From positions 105,614-169,613 of the forward strand of contig NZ_JAAKEN010000005.1 in assembly GCF_011039175.1 (NCBI RefSeq): DNA of 64,000 nt, given 5' to 3'. Of this stretch, positions 8,264-22,553 are shown in pieces. The stretch is from Slackia sp. ZJ119. Lineage in GTDB: Bacteria; Actinomycetota; Coriobacteriia; Coriobacteriales; Eggerthellaceae. Numbering within the stretch: position 1 is the first letter of the stretch; every line of letters starts with the position of its first letter. The notes below the pieces were generated by a model. It made no database searches. It saw only the letters and a list, made by a program, of their open reading frames with translations, and was not told the DNA's origin. Position numbers and translations under genes: made by a program.

Positions 8264-8344
8264 ATGGTCACGTGGCCTGAGTTGTTGACTCTGTTGTTGC
8301 TGATCATCGCGGCCGTGAAGCTCGGGAAGTCTCTGGGCGAGTAG
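8264..8344 (+). CDS. 26-residue hydrophobic peptide A, type I toxin candidate
   Basis: ATG at 8264 with GAGGAGG 6 nt upstream (8251-8257), TAG at 8342-8344. The peptide starts MVTWPELLTLLLL, continues IIAAVKL and ends GKSLGE: one membrane-spanning helix with a short charged tail. Size and build match small membrane toxins of type I systems (Fst/Ldr and holin-like toxin groups); I cannot assign a named family. Two nearly identical genes follow in the same array. The strong ribosome site and conservation of the frame across copies, with mostly silent or conservative changes, argue that it is translated. Confidence 0.75.
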   Translation: MVTWPELLTLLLLIIAAVKLGKSLGE

Positions 8345-8384
8345 CCTGAGATGGAAAGAGAAAGGCCGCCCCCCAAGCTGGAAA

Positions 8385-8428
8385 GCGGCTCTTCAATCAC
8401 AATAGGCAGAGTATTGTGAAGCAGCCGC
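8385..8428. other. Stem-loop A between peptide A and its antisense RNA promoter
   Basis: GCGGCT...CACAATA (8385-8404) faces TATTGTG...AGCCGC (8412-8428). The outer 6 bp and inner 7 bp pair, with an asymmetric internal loop between. The apical loop is GGCAGAG (8405-8411). The two arms are identical in copies B and C while the loop is not. It can serve as the 3' structure of the peptide mRNA and, on the other strand, of the antisense RNA. Confidence 0.75.
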
Positions 8429-8453
8429 CCGATAGCCGCGGGTTGCCGCCTGT
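8385..8453 (-). ncRNA. Predicted antisense RNA A (antitoxin candidate), about 70 nt
   Basis: Deduced from the minus-strand promoter at 8459-8486. Transcription would start near 8452 and run into the stem-loop at 8385-8428, overlapping the 3' part of the peptide A message. Length and tail-to-tail arrangement resemble RNA II of the Enterococcus par/fst system. Transcription itself is inferred. Confidence 0.55.
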
Positions 8454-8458
8454 CCCGT

Positions 8459-8486
8459 ATTGTAGCAAAGTTCGACCGGTTTACAA
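8459..8486 (-). promoter_or_regulatory. Antisense promoter A
   Basis: On the minus strand: -35 TTGTAA (8481-8486), 16-bp spacer, -10 TACAAT (8459-8464). It is the best-matching promoter in the unit and is preserved base for base in copies B and C. Confidence 0.65.
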
Positions 8487-8559
8487 CCCCCGTCTGCGCG
8501 GCATCAAGCGCCCGCTCAGGCGCTTCCGCCGCGGCGGCGCAGCTTTGGTCCCAGCCAAA

Positions 8560-8588
8560 GGCTTCTCGAGACCTCGGCTCGAGAAGCC
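8560..8588. repeat. Leader hairpin, copy B
   Basis: GGCTTCTCGAG (8560-8570) and CTCGAGAAGCC (8578-8588) with loop ACCTCGG, identical to copy A. Confidence 0.7.
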
Positions 8589-8741
8589 GTCGCGTCAAAG
8601 CGGAGTCGTCGCGGCGGAAGCGCCGTCCCACGGCTTCGCGACGATTTCGCAAGCCCCTCGAACCTTCCCGGCAATTCCAAGCGCCTGGCGGCCCCACAGG
8701 CCGGCGAAGCCTCGTCGCCCCCAGGCGACACGTCGATGCGC

Positions 8742-8747
8742 TACAAT
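8742..8747 (+). promoter_or_regulatory. -10 element of peptide gene B
   Basis: TACAAT in the same context as copy A (GATGCGCTACAATG), 51 bases before the peptide start. Confidence 0.5.
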
Positions 8748-8797
8748 GCCCAAGCGGGGCGGGCGGGGCTGCTTCTTCTTTCGAGAGGAGGCATGCC

Positions 8798-8878
8798 ATG
8801 GTTACGTGGCCTGAGTTGTTGACTCTGCTGCTGCTGATCGTCGCGGCCGTGAAGCTCGGGATGTCGATAGGCGAATAG
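8798..8878 (+). CDS. 26-residue hydrophobic peptide B, type I toxin candidate
   Basis: ATG at 8798 with GAGGAGG 6 nt upstream (8785-8791), TAG at 8876-8878. It differs from peptide A at three positions: I to V inside the helix, K to M and L to I near the C-terminus. The start is MVTWPELLTLLLL and the end GMSIGE. Same single-helix design and same flanking elements as copy A. See copy A for the family argument. Confidence 0.75.
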   Translation: MVTWPELLTLLLLIVAAVKLGMSIGE

Positions 8879-8917
8879 ACCTGCGATGAAAAGAGAAAGG
8901 CCGCCCCAAGCTGGAAA

Positions 8918-8961
8918 GCGGCTCTTCAATCACAATAGTCCTGGTATTGTGAAGCAGCCGC
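8918..8961. other. Stem-loop B
   Basis: Both arms are identical to stem-loop A (8918-8937 and 8945-8961). The apical loop is GTCCTGG (8938-8944), different from A and C at most positions. Confidence 0.75.
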
Positions 8962-8985
8962 CCGATAGCGCGGGCTGCCGCCTGT
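8918..8985 (-). ncRNA. Predicted antisense RNA B
   Basis: Start predicted near 8984 from the promoter at 8991-9018; runs into stem-loop B. Same reasoning as for antisense RNA A. Confidence 0.55.
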
Positions 8986-8990
8986 CCCGT

Positions 8991-9018
8991 ATTGTAGCAA
9001 AGTTCAACCGGTTTACAA
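8991..9018 (-). promoter_or_regulatory. Antisense promoter B
   Basis: Minus strand: -35 TTGTAA (9013-9018), 16-bp spacer, -10 TACAAT (8991-8996). Confidence 0.65.
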
Positions 9019-9140
9019 CCCCCGTCTGCGCGGCATCGAACGCCCGCCCAGACGCTTAGCCACGTCGGCAGGGCAGAGCAACACCAACCCTGCGGCAGGC
9101 GGTTCCGCCGCGGCGGCGCAGCCGAGGTCAAGCCAAAGGA

Positions 9141-9163
9141 GCGCCGAGACCTTGGCTCGGCGC
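9141..9163. repeat. Leader hairpin, copy C, with compensatory arms
   Basis: GCGCCGAG (9141-9148) pairs with CTCGGCGC (9156-9163) around loop ACCTTGG. The arm sequence differs from copies A and B on both sides so that pairing is kept. Confidence 0.65.
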
Positions 9164-9234
9164 GACGACGCGTCGAGGCGAAGCCGCCACGGCGGAAGCG
9201 CCGTCCGACGACTCCGGACGACACGTCGATGCGT

Positions 9235-9240
9235 TACAAT
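9235..9240 (+). promoter_or_regulatory. -10 element of peptide gene C
   Basis: TACAAT in the context GATGCGTTACAATA, 51 bases before the peptide start. Confidence 0.5.
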
Positions 9241-9290
9241 ATCCAAGCGGGACGGGCGGGGCTGCTTCTTCTTTCGGGAGGAGGCATGCT

Positions 9291-9371
9291 ATGGTCACGT
9301 GGACTGAGTTGCTGACTCTGCTGCTGTTGATCGTCGCGGCCGTGAAGCTCGGGATGTCGATAGGCGAGTAG
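9291..9371 (+). CDS. 26-residue hydrophobic peptide C, type I toxin candidate
   Basis: ATG at 9291 with GGGAGGAGG 6 nt upstream (9276-9284), TAG at 9369-9371. Differs from peptide B only by T for P at residue 5 (MVTWTELLTLLLL) and ends GMSIGE. Several codons differ silently from the other copies, which indicates selection on the protein. Confidence 0.75.
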   Translation: MVTWTELLTLLLLIVAAVKLGMSIGE

Positions 9372-9411
9372 CCTGCGATGGAAAGAGAAAGGCCGCCCCC
9401 CAAGCTGGAAA

Positions 9412-9455
9412 GCGGCTCTTCAATCACAATAACTAGCCTATTGTGAAGCAGCCGC
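9412..9455. other. Stem-loop C
   Basis: Arms at 9412-9431 and 9439-9455 are identical to A and B. The apical loop is ACTAGCC (9432-9438). Confidence 0.75.
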
Positions 9456-9479
9456 CCGATGGCGCGGGTTGCCGCCTGT
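9412..9479 (-). ncRNA. Predicted antisense RNA C
   Basis: Start predicted near 9478 from the promoter at 9485-9512; runs into stem-loop C. Same reasoning as for antisense RNA A. Confidence 0.55.
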
Positions 9480-9484
9480 CCCGT

Positions 9485-9512
9485 ATTGTAGCAAAGTTCG
9501 ACCGGTTTACAA
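9485..9512 (-). promoter_or_regulatory. Antisense promoter C
   Basis: Minus strand: -35 TTGTAA (9507-9512), 16-bp spacer, -10 TACAAT (9485-9490). Confidence 0.65.
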
Positions 9513-9843
9513 CCCCCGTTTGCGCGGCATCGAACGCCCGCTCAGACGCTTAGCCACGTCGGCAGGGCGGAGCAACGTCAACCCCGCAGCAGGCGCTTCC
9601 GCCGCGGCGGCGCAGCCGAGGTCAAGCCAAAGGAGGCCGGACCCATTGGCTCGGGCGCGACGACGCGTCGCCCGTGGAACCTCCAGGCGCCCGGCCTTGC
9701 CGCTCCAGGCCCTCGTCGCGTGCAGAGGCACGCTTCCTCGGCCCTTCCCGGCAATTCCGAGCACCTGGCGGCCCCACGGGTCGGCGAAGCCGCCACGGCG
9801 AAAGCGCCGTCCCACGGCTTCGCGATGACGGCTTCCGCGCCCC

Positions 9844-10407
9844 CTACTTTCCGCGCTTGACGTGCTCAGGACGCAGGCAGACAGCCCCTTTGGGGCGCTC
9901 GGCGTCGGTCATGCGGGTGTTGAGTTCGGCGGCGAACTCGTCAAGCGAGATGCCGTAGCGCTCGAGCACGACCATGAGGTGGTAGACCACGTCGGCGGCC
10001 TCGTAGCGCAAATGGTCGACGGCCGCGTCGTATTCCGGCGGCAGCTGGACGGCCAGCTCGTCAGGGTCAAAAGCGTGGCCGGCCGCGCCGGCAGTCTCGG
10101 CCGATGCCGAAGTTTCGGCGCCCTCCCCCCCTTTGGCCGCACAAGCGCTCTCAAACGCCACAGCGGCTGCGATAGAGCTGGTGGCCCACGCTTCCACGTC
10201 CTTCGCCGCAAGCGCCACTTCGCCCGCCTCTTCCATGACCTTCTTCAACACCTTGTCCGGCGATGCCGCAAGCAAACGATGCGTGTAGCTTTCCTCGCCC
10301 GCGTCGCGCCTGTCGGCGATGGTCGCGGCCAGCGCCTCCAGCGTCGCGCCGATCTGGGACGCCGGCGCCTCTTCGCCGTCGGGAACAGAGATTTTGCCGT
10401 CTGCCAT
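9844..10407 (-). CDS. hisE: Phosphoribosyl-ATP pyrophosphatase with a long internal insertion
   Basis: 187 residues from ATG at 10407 (AAGGGAG upstream). HisE hydrolyses phosphoribosyl-ATP to phosphoribosyl-AMP in histidine synthesis. The all-alpha MazG-like metal site is visible: KVMEEAGEVALAAKD (E-E-A-x-E) and later EAADVVYHLMVVLERYG (E-A-A-D). HisE is usually about 90-110 residues. Here about 55 extra residues, including a low-complexity Gly/Ala/Glu run (GGEGAETSASAETAGAAGHA), separate the two halves, and the N-terminus is also extended (MADGKISVPDGEEAPAS). Not beside other his genes, which is unusual. The stop lies directly at the end of the fourth array leader. Confidence 0.88.
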   Translation of the reverse strand: MADGKISVPDGEEAPASQIGATLEALAATIADRRDAGEESYTHRLLAASPDKVLKKVMEEAGEVALAAKDVEAWATSSIAAAVAFESACAAKGGEGAETSASAETAGAAGHAFDPDELAVQLPPEYDAAVDHLRYEAADVVYHLMVVLERYGISLDEFAAELNTRMTDAERPKGAVCLRPEHVKRGK

Positions 10408-10496
10408 GGTCTCCCTTTCTTGTTCGCGGCGACGTTCGGCCGCCTTCGCGCGGCCGGCCGCTTTCATCGCACGCCCGTTTTCGTCTTGTCGTCGCG

Positions 10497-11339
10497 TCAC
10501 AACCGCGGCATGATCTTTTTCTGGATGACCTCGTCGATCTCTTCCAGGTCGATCTCGTTGCCCGTCGCAAACAGGTATATCATGCGGTTCCACTCGCACA
10601 TGCCCGCGCTTTCGTAGATCTGGCGGCGCGACTTGAAGCCCTCGACGTAGCCCGGATCGTCCATCATGCCGCAAAACTCCAGGTAGAACTCGTCGCCGTT
10701 GCGGTCTTGGAACGTGAAGTCGGGCGCCATTTCGCAGCCGCCGACCGTGATTACCTGCTCGTAGCGGTATGGGACCTGGAAGCGGGCCAGGCGCTCGGCG
10801 ATGAGCAGCTCGGATTTCGAGCGCATCATGGTGCCGTTGGACGCGCGCAACGTCAGGCTTTCGGGGTATTTCTGCGAGCGCTCGTACGGCTCGCGAGCCC
10901 ACTGCTCGTGCTGGACCAGGCGGCGGTTCATGTCTTCGTCGATGCCGAGGAGCACGAGCGCGACCCGGGTGTTTTCCAGCTGGTCGGTGGGAAGGCCGGC
11001 AAAGGCCTTGCCCAGGCGGGCGTTGATGTGCTCGGTGTCGCAGGGCACGTAGTCCGCCTGCGCCCGGGTGATGGCGGCCAGATTGCCCTCAAGGATGTCC
11101 TGGGCGGCTTCCAGGTAGCCTTTGCGAGCCATCGCCTGCAAGACGGCCGGCTTCTTGCCGATGCCCTTGCGGCGGTAGGTGCCGTCCAGGTCGCAATACG
11201 CCTGGTAGTAATGCGGGCGGCCGTTTTTGTCGTGCCAGCAGATGAGGTTGCCGTCGGGCAGCATCGACAGCTCGGCCTTGCAGGTGATCAGGGCTTCTTC
11301 GGTCAGTTCGGCAAGCTTGTGGAACGGGTCGGCAATCAT
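10497..11339 (-). CDS. Hypothetical protein with PD-(D/E)XK nuclease-like C-terminus
   Basis: 280 residues from ATG at 11339, preceded by AAGGAG. I do not recognise a named family. Residues about 10-60 look like a small domain with aromatic and Gly-rich strands (WHDKNGRPHYYQAYCDLDGT). The C-terminal half shows a restriction-nuclease-like pattern: RSKSELLIAERLARFQVPY, then E, then APDFTFQDRNGDEFYLEFCG, matching E...PDF(T)...(Y)xEF/EH of nuclease-like domains in uncharacterised actinobacterial and firmicute proteins. Soluble, no signal. Upstream of hisE by 89 nt, possibly co-transcribed. A role in DNA or RNA cleavage is inference only. Confidence 0.7.
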   Translation of the reverse strand: MIADPFHKLAELTEEALITCKAELSMLPDGNLICWHDKNGRPHYYQAYCDLDGTYRRKGIGKKPAVLQAMARKGYLEAAQDILEGNLAAITRAQADYVPCDTEHINARLGKAFAGLPTDQLENTRVALVLLGIDEDMNRRLVQHEQWAREPYERSQKYPESLTLRASNGTMMRSKSELLIAERLARFQVPYRYEQVITVGGCEMAPDFTFQDRNGDEFYLEFCGMMDDPGYVEGFKSRRQIYESAGMCEWNRMIYLFATGNEIDLEEIDEVIQKKIMPRL

Positions 11340-11468
11340 GGCGGGCTCCTTTTTCGCGAGGCGGGCGGCAGGCAGGGCCGCTGCGGCGCACAGGGCGGCC
11401 GAAGCCGAGGCCGAGGCGCCTGGTGACACGCCCGAATGCGTCGCGATGTCTGTTATTGTAACGATTTA

Positions 11469-11711
11469 TGTGAAGGATTTGTGTACTGGCGATTTTGGGG
11501 CCGAGTTTTGCGAAGGTGCGCATCATTTTGCGTGCGAAAGCGGGCCGAAAAGCGGAAATCGGCCCGGAATTGGGTGTGAATTCTGCATATATGCGGTAGC
11601 TAGCACGAGCTCGAGGGCCTTGGCGGGCCATTTTGCGCTTGTTTTTCGGCAAAATGATGCGCGAACGGGGCTTTTTGCGCTTGAAAATCTCCAGTACACA
11701 TTTTCTTCACA
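11469..11711. mobile_element. MITE-like element, copy 1 (243 bp)
   Basis: Bounded by terminal inverted repeats: left TGTGAAGGATTTGTGTACTG (from 11469), right the reverse complement of TGTGAAGAAAATGTGTACTG (to 11711). The 28-base ends agree at about 24 positions. A second inner inverted pair, GCGCATCATTTTGC and GCAAAATGATGCGC, lets the element fold on itself. More AT-rich than its surroundings and non-coding. Related copies at 35785-36036 and 60089-60331; copy 3 has the same length. No transposase is present, so it is either a non-autonomous element or a dispersed structured RNA. Confidence 0.7.
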
Positions 11712-11730
11712 TGAAACCAGCCTGAACCGC

Positions 11731-11872
11731 CCCGCCGGCCGCCAAACGCCGGCCCCGGCGGCCCTGCAACCCCCGCCGGCCGCCAAACGCCGGCCCCGGC
11801 GGCTCTGCGGCCCCCGCCGGCGGCCCTGCGGCGGCCGCCCTGCGACCCCCAGCCGCCCTGCGACCCCCGGCG
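11731..11872. repeat. GC-rich tandem repeats downstream of the rpoC terminator
   Basis: A 41-bp unit beginning CCCGCCGGCCGCCAAACGCC is repeated at 11731 and 11772. Shorter units of the type GCCGCCCTGCGACCCC follow up to about 11872. No gene is seen here. Confidence 0.6.
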
Positions 11873-11893
11873 ATTCCACCTTCCCGCGCCCGC

Positions 11894-11932
11894 AAAAAAG
11901 GCCCGGCCGCAGCTTGCCGCTGCAACCGGGCC
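11894..11932 (-). terminator. Terminator of rpoB-rpoC
   Basis: On the minus strand GGCCCGG..GCAGC (11919-11932) pairs with GCTGC..CCGGGCC (11900-11913), followed by six T (11894-11899). It lies 70 bases after the rpoC stop. Confidence 0.85.
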
Positions 11933-12001
11933 CTTGCCTTGCTGTGCCGCAGGCACGCAGGCACGCAGGCGCCGGGATGCCCAAGCGCCTGCAAAGCTCG
12001 C

Positions 12002-19936
<7,935 letters not shown>

Positions 19937-19993
19937 ACGAGGCGTTTCCTCCTTTACCGACGCGAGTGTGAACGCAAAAAATCGCGAATGTAC

Positions 19994-20022
19994 AAAATAG
20001 GACCCGTGTCAACCCCTGTCAA
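19994..20022 (-). promoter_or_regulatory. Promoter of rpoB-rpoC
   Basis: Minus strand: -35 TTGACA (20017-20022), 17-bp spacer, -10 TATTTT (19994-19999), about 60 bases before the rpoB start. A second TTGACA is nested in the spacer. The 355-base gap 19937-20291 otherwise holds only the leader of the divergent cyclase gene. Confidence 0.75.
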
Positions 20023-20202
20023 GAAACTTTTTTACGAATGATGGATTTTTGCAGGAGATTGCGGCAAAACGGGCTGCCGCGCGTCGATGCCGCAGTCCGG
20101 CGAGGTGCCGGGCGCTTCGCCGGGGGCGTGGCGGCGGCGCTGGCCCGATGCGGGACGTGTGGGACGAATTTATCCCTTTTACCACAAGAAAGTAATCCGT
20201 CT

Positions 20203-20218
20203 GGGGTATATTTACCCC
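20203..20218. promoter_or_regulatory. Palindrome upstream of the cyclase gene, operator candidate
   Basis: GGGGTA-TATT-TACCCC, perfect 6-bp arms around an AT centre, about 75 bases before the cyclase start. A -10-like TACACT (in TTGCGCTACACTCG, near 20260) lies between it and the gene. The regulator is unknown. Confidence 0.4.
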
Positions 20219-20291
20219 ACTATTCCGAATCTAGGCACGGCGGCCTTTCCCCTTGCGCTACACTCGACGGGATCCAGCAGGAGGAGGCAGC

Positions 20292-21917
20292 ATGTACCAC
20301 AAGACTTTGCGCATCTCGCTGTTCGGCGTCAGCGAGGCCGTTTGCCAGACGATCGACGCACAGGAGCCTTACCCTCGGTTTCGGCACGAAACGCGCTCGT
20401 ACGCCACGTTCGACCCGGACGCTTTCGCCGATTCGGACATCGTCGTCATTGACGCCGACGCCTGGCGGCAATCGACCGGACAAGCGCTTTCGCCCGCCTC
20501 TGACCTGGGCGATCTTGTCGCTGCCTGGCGCGATGCGCACGGCAGGCGCTTCTGCATCCTCGTCGTCGTCGCATCGCTTGATGAACGCAACGCCTACGAC
20601 GCCGACGACTTCGCCGCCATCGACGCCGTATGGGTCGCGCCGCTGACGCAGCCCTATCTGGAAAGCAGCGTCTCCACCCTGTTCCTCAGAGCCCATCTGC
20701 GCTCCGAATCCCTGCTGCACGACACCTACTTCAACACGCTCATCGATTCGGTGCCGGACATGATCTGGTTCAAGACCCTCAACGGCACGCATCTGAAGGT
20801 CAACGACTTCTTCTGCTCGGTCGTACACAAATCGAAAGAGGACGTGATCGGCCGCGGGCACAACTACATCTGGGGCCTGCCAGAAGACGACACCGAAAGC
20901 GCCGAGATCTGCGCAAAAACCGAAGCCCGCGCCATCGAGGCAGGCTGCATGTGCTCGTTCGAAGAAGAAATCGCCACCACCGAGGGGCGGCGCAAGCTCA
21001 AGACGTTCAAAGCGCCCCTGTACGACGAGGACGGCACGGTCATGGGAACCGTGGGCATGGGCCACGACATCACCGAGCTGGGCAACGTCCAAAACGAGCT
21101 GAACATCCTCATCGACTCCATTCCGCTGTCGGTCATCATCGAGGACTCGAACGACGTCATAGCCGGCATCAACGCGCTGACCGAGCAGTACTTCGAGATA
21201 GATCGCGCCAATTCCATCGGACGCAGCTTCTCCGAATGGCGCCGCGAGGCCTTCGGCGAGAAGCTGGCACGCATCCGCGAGCACCACGAATCCGAAGAAT
21301 TCTTGCTCACGAAGGATGATACGGTGCGGCTGCTCTACATGCGCAAGGCGCCCATCCTCGACGTGTTCGGCAATCCGACCGGGCGCATCCGGCTGTATTC
21401 GGACATGACCGAGCAGCGCAAACTGGAGAACCAGGCGCTGCAAAACGCCCGCACCGACTACCTGACCGGGCTGTACAACCGCCGGTACTTCTATGAAGCG
21501 CTCGCCGAAAACAAAAGCGCCGACTCGACGGCCATCATGGTCATGGACCTGGACAACTTCAAGGGCGTCAACGACACGTACGGGCACACGGTAGGCGACC
21601 ATCTGCTGTTGCTGGCGGCGAACATCTTGAAAGAGGTGTTCGCGGAAAACGTCGTCGTCCGTTGGGGCGGCGACGAATTCGTGGCCTCGATGCGCAACGT
21701 AAGCAGCATCGACGAGGTGTGCGAGAAGGCGCAGAGGTTCCTCGACCTGATCGCGGAGCGGTCCGACCAAAGCGGCGAGACGCACAAGGTGACCGGCAGC
21801 GTCGGCGTGGCCGTGGACTTCACGGGAACAGAGCCCATCGACGAGCTGATCAAACGCGCCGACGACGCCTTGTATGCGGCGAAAACGGCCGGAAAGTCGT
21901 GCCTGCGCGTCGGGTAG
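20292..21917 (+). CDS. Diguanylate cyclase with PAS domains
   Basis: 541 residues from ATG at 20292, chosen because AGGAGGAGG lies upstream. An N-terminal segment of about 120 residues looks like a degenerate receiver-type domain. Two PAS-like regions follow: residues about 150-270 (NTLIDSVPDMIWFKTLNG to GMGHDITELGN) and 275-385 (ILIDSIPLSVIIEDSND to RLYSDMTEQRK). The GGDEF domain follows from about residue 390 with DYLTGLYNRRYFYEAL and the active-site RWGGDEF near residue 457. It would make cyclic di-GMP from GTP in response to a PAS-sensed signal. The usual inhibitory RxxD before GGDEF is absent (FAEN at that place), so product inhibition may be lost. No membrane segments: cytoplasmic sensor. 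Single gene with its own terminator. Confidence 0.9.
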   Translation: MYHKTLRISLFGVSEAVCQTIDAQEPYPRFRHETRSYATFDPDAFADSDIVVIDADAWRQSTGQALSPASDLGDLVAAWRDAHGRRFCILVVVASLDERNAYDADDFAAIDAVWVAPLTQPYLESSVSTLFLRAHLRSESLLHDTYFNTLIDSVPDMIWFKTLNGTHLKVNDFFCSVVHKSKEDVIGRGHNYIWGLPEDDTESAEICAKTEARAIEAGCMCSFEEEIATTEGRRKLKTFKAPLYDEDGTVMGTVGMGHDITELGNVQNELNILIDSIPLSVIIEDSNDVIAGINALTEQYFEIDRANSIGRSFSEWRREAFGEKLARIREHHESEEFLLTKDDTVRLLYMRKAPILDVFGNPTGRIRLYSDMTEQRKLENQALQNARTDYLTGLYNRRYFYEALAENKSADSTAIMVMDLDNFKGVNDTYGHTVGDHLLLLAANILKEVFAENVVVRWGGDEFVASMRNVSSIDEVCEKAQRFLDLIAERSDQSGETHKVTGSVGVAVDFTGTEPIDELIKRADDALYAAKTAGKSCLRVG

Positions 21918-21943
21918 GCATGTTTTGCCTTGGAGATTGGCTG

Positions 21944-21980
21944 AGCCGCCCGGACGCGCAAGAGATCCGGGCGGCTTTTT
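21944..21980 (+). terminator. Terminator of the cyclase gene
   Basis: AGCCGCCCGGA (21944-21954) pairs with TCCGGGCGGCT (21966-21976), followed by a run of T. Confidence 0.85.
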
Positions 21981-22010
21981 GATGCCTGGCAGAGGGGCGC
22001 ACCCACGCGG

Positions 22011-22547
22011 TCAGCGGCGGTCGCGCAGAGCCTTCAGCTTCGCAAGCGATTCGGGGCTGATGCGGTCGGCCACCGTGTTCTTCACGGCCACTTCCTGGCG
22101 CCGCTCAACGCGCACCTCGTCGTAGTAGCGGCCCATTTCGCGGCAGAACCCTTCGGCGCTCATGCGCTCGACGCCTCCCCCGAACACGGTGTCCTGCACA
22201 GACGCGTCGCTGGTCACGACGAGCGCTTCGACGCCGCGAGCCTTCGCGTCGTGCGCGATCTTTTCGATGACCTTGTCGGCCGACTGGCCCGCCGGGCTGA
22301 ACATGATGCGCACGCCGCCGACTTTTTCCACCTCGCCGGACGAAAACGCGTTGTCGCCGCCGTCGTAGACGATGATCGCCTGGTATTCGCGGCCGGCGTA
22401 GTTGATCACGTCGTCGACCAGGCGGTCGCGAGCCGCGTTGAAGGCGTCGTCGGTGTAGTCGGGCACGGAAATCGTGCGGTAGCGGCTGCCTGAGCGCAGC
22501 ACGTTGTAGCCGTCGACGATGAGAATCTTTTTCCGGACCCGCGCCAT
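22011..22547 (-). CDS. YacP-like NYN-domain ribonuclease
   Basis: 178 residues from ATG at 22547. NYN/PIN-like fold: ILIVDGYNVLRSG supplies the first Asp and Asn, then IIVYDGGDNAF, and LVVTSDASVQDTVFGGGVE supplies the TSD motif with further acidic residues. This matches YacP/Rae1, the ribosome-associated endoribonuclease of Gram-positive bacteria that usually follows rlmB, as here (6 nt after it on the same strand). Function as an mRNA-cleaving nuclease is transferred from the family. Confidence 0.82.
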   Translation of the reverse strand: MARVRKKILIVDGYNVLRSGSRYRTISVPDYTDDAFNAARDRLVDDVINYAGREYQAIIVYDGGDNAFSSGEVEKVGGVRIMFSPAGQSADKVIEKIAHDAKARGVEALVVTSDASVQDTVFGGGVERMSAEGFCREMGRYYDEVRVERRQEVAVKNTVADRISPESLAKLKALRDRR

Positions 22548-22553
22548 GACACG

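Larger units (their letters stand above)
7950..9840. repeat. Tandem array: three complete peptide/antisense units plus a fourth leader
   Basis: Four related leader segments (about 7955-8205, 8495-8740, 9030-9234, 9530-9835) share the cores CCGCCGCGGCGGCGCAG and GGCGGCCCCAC, although not every block is in every copy. Three of them are followed by a promoter, a 26-codon gene, a stem-loop and an opposing promoter. The distance between successive peptide starts is 534 and 493 bases. The fourth leader runs into the end of hisE without a peptide gene. This is a locally amplified module. Confidence 0.85.

Noticed and set aside
8471..8490. BirA half-site resemblance of GGTTTACAA at the antisense promoters
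   Set aside because: Only one half-site is present at the required spacing; the sequence is better explained as the -35 of the antisense promoter.
8010..9800. Longer open frames (70-190 codons) within the tandem array on both strands
   Set aside because: They cross hairpins, promoters and repeat boundaries and lack ribosome sites; only the 26-codon frames are conserved as frames with a strong Shine-Dalgarno.
7950..9840. CRISPR-like array
   Set aside because: The repeated units are about 500 bp, contain promoters and frames, and have no short regular repeats with unique spacers.
11523..11984. Open frames across MITE-like copy 1 and the rpoC terminator
   Set aside because: They span inverted repeats and a terminator, and have no start signals or conservation with the other element copies.
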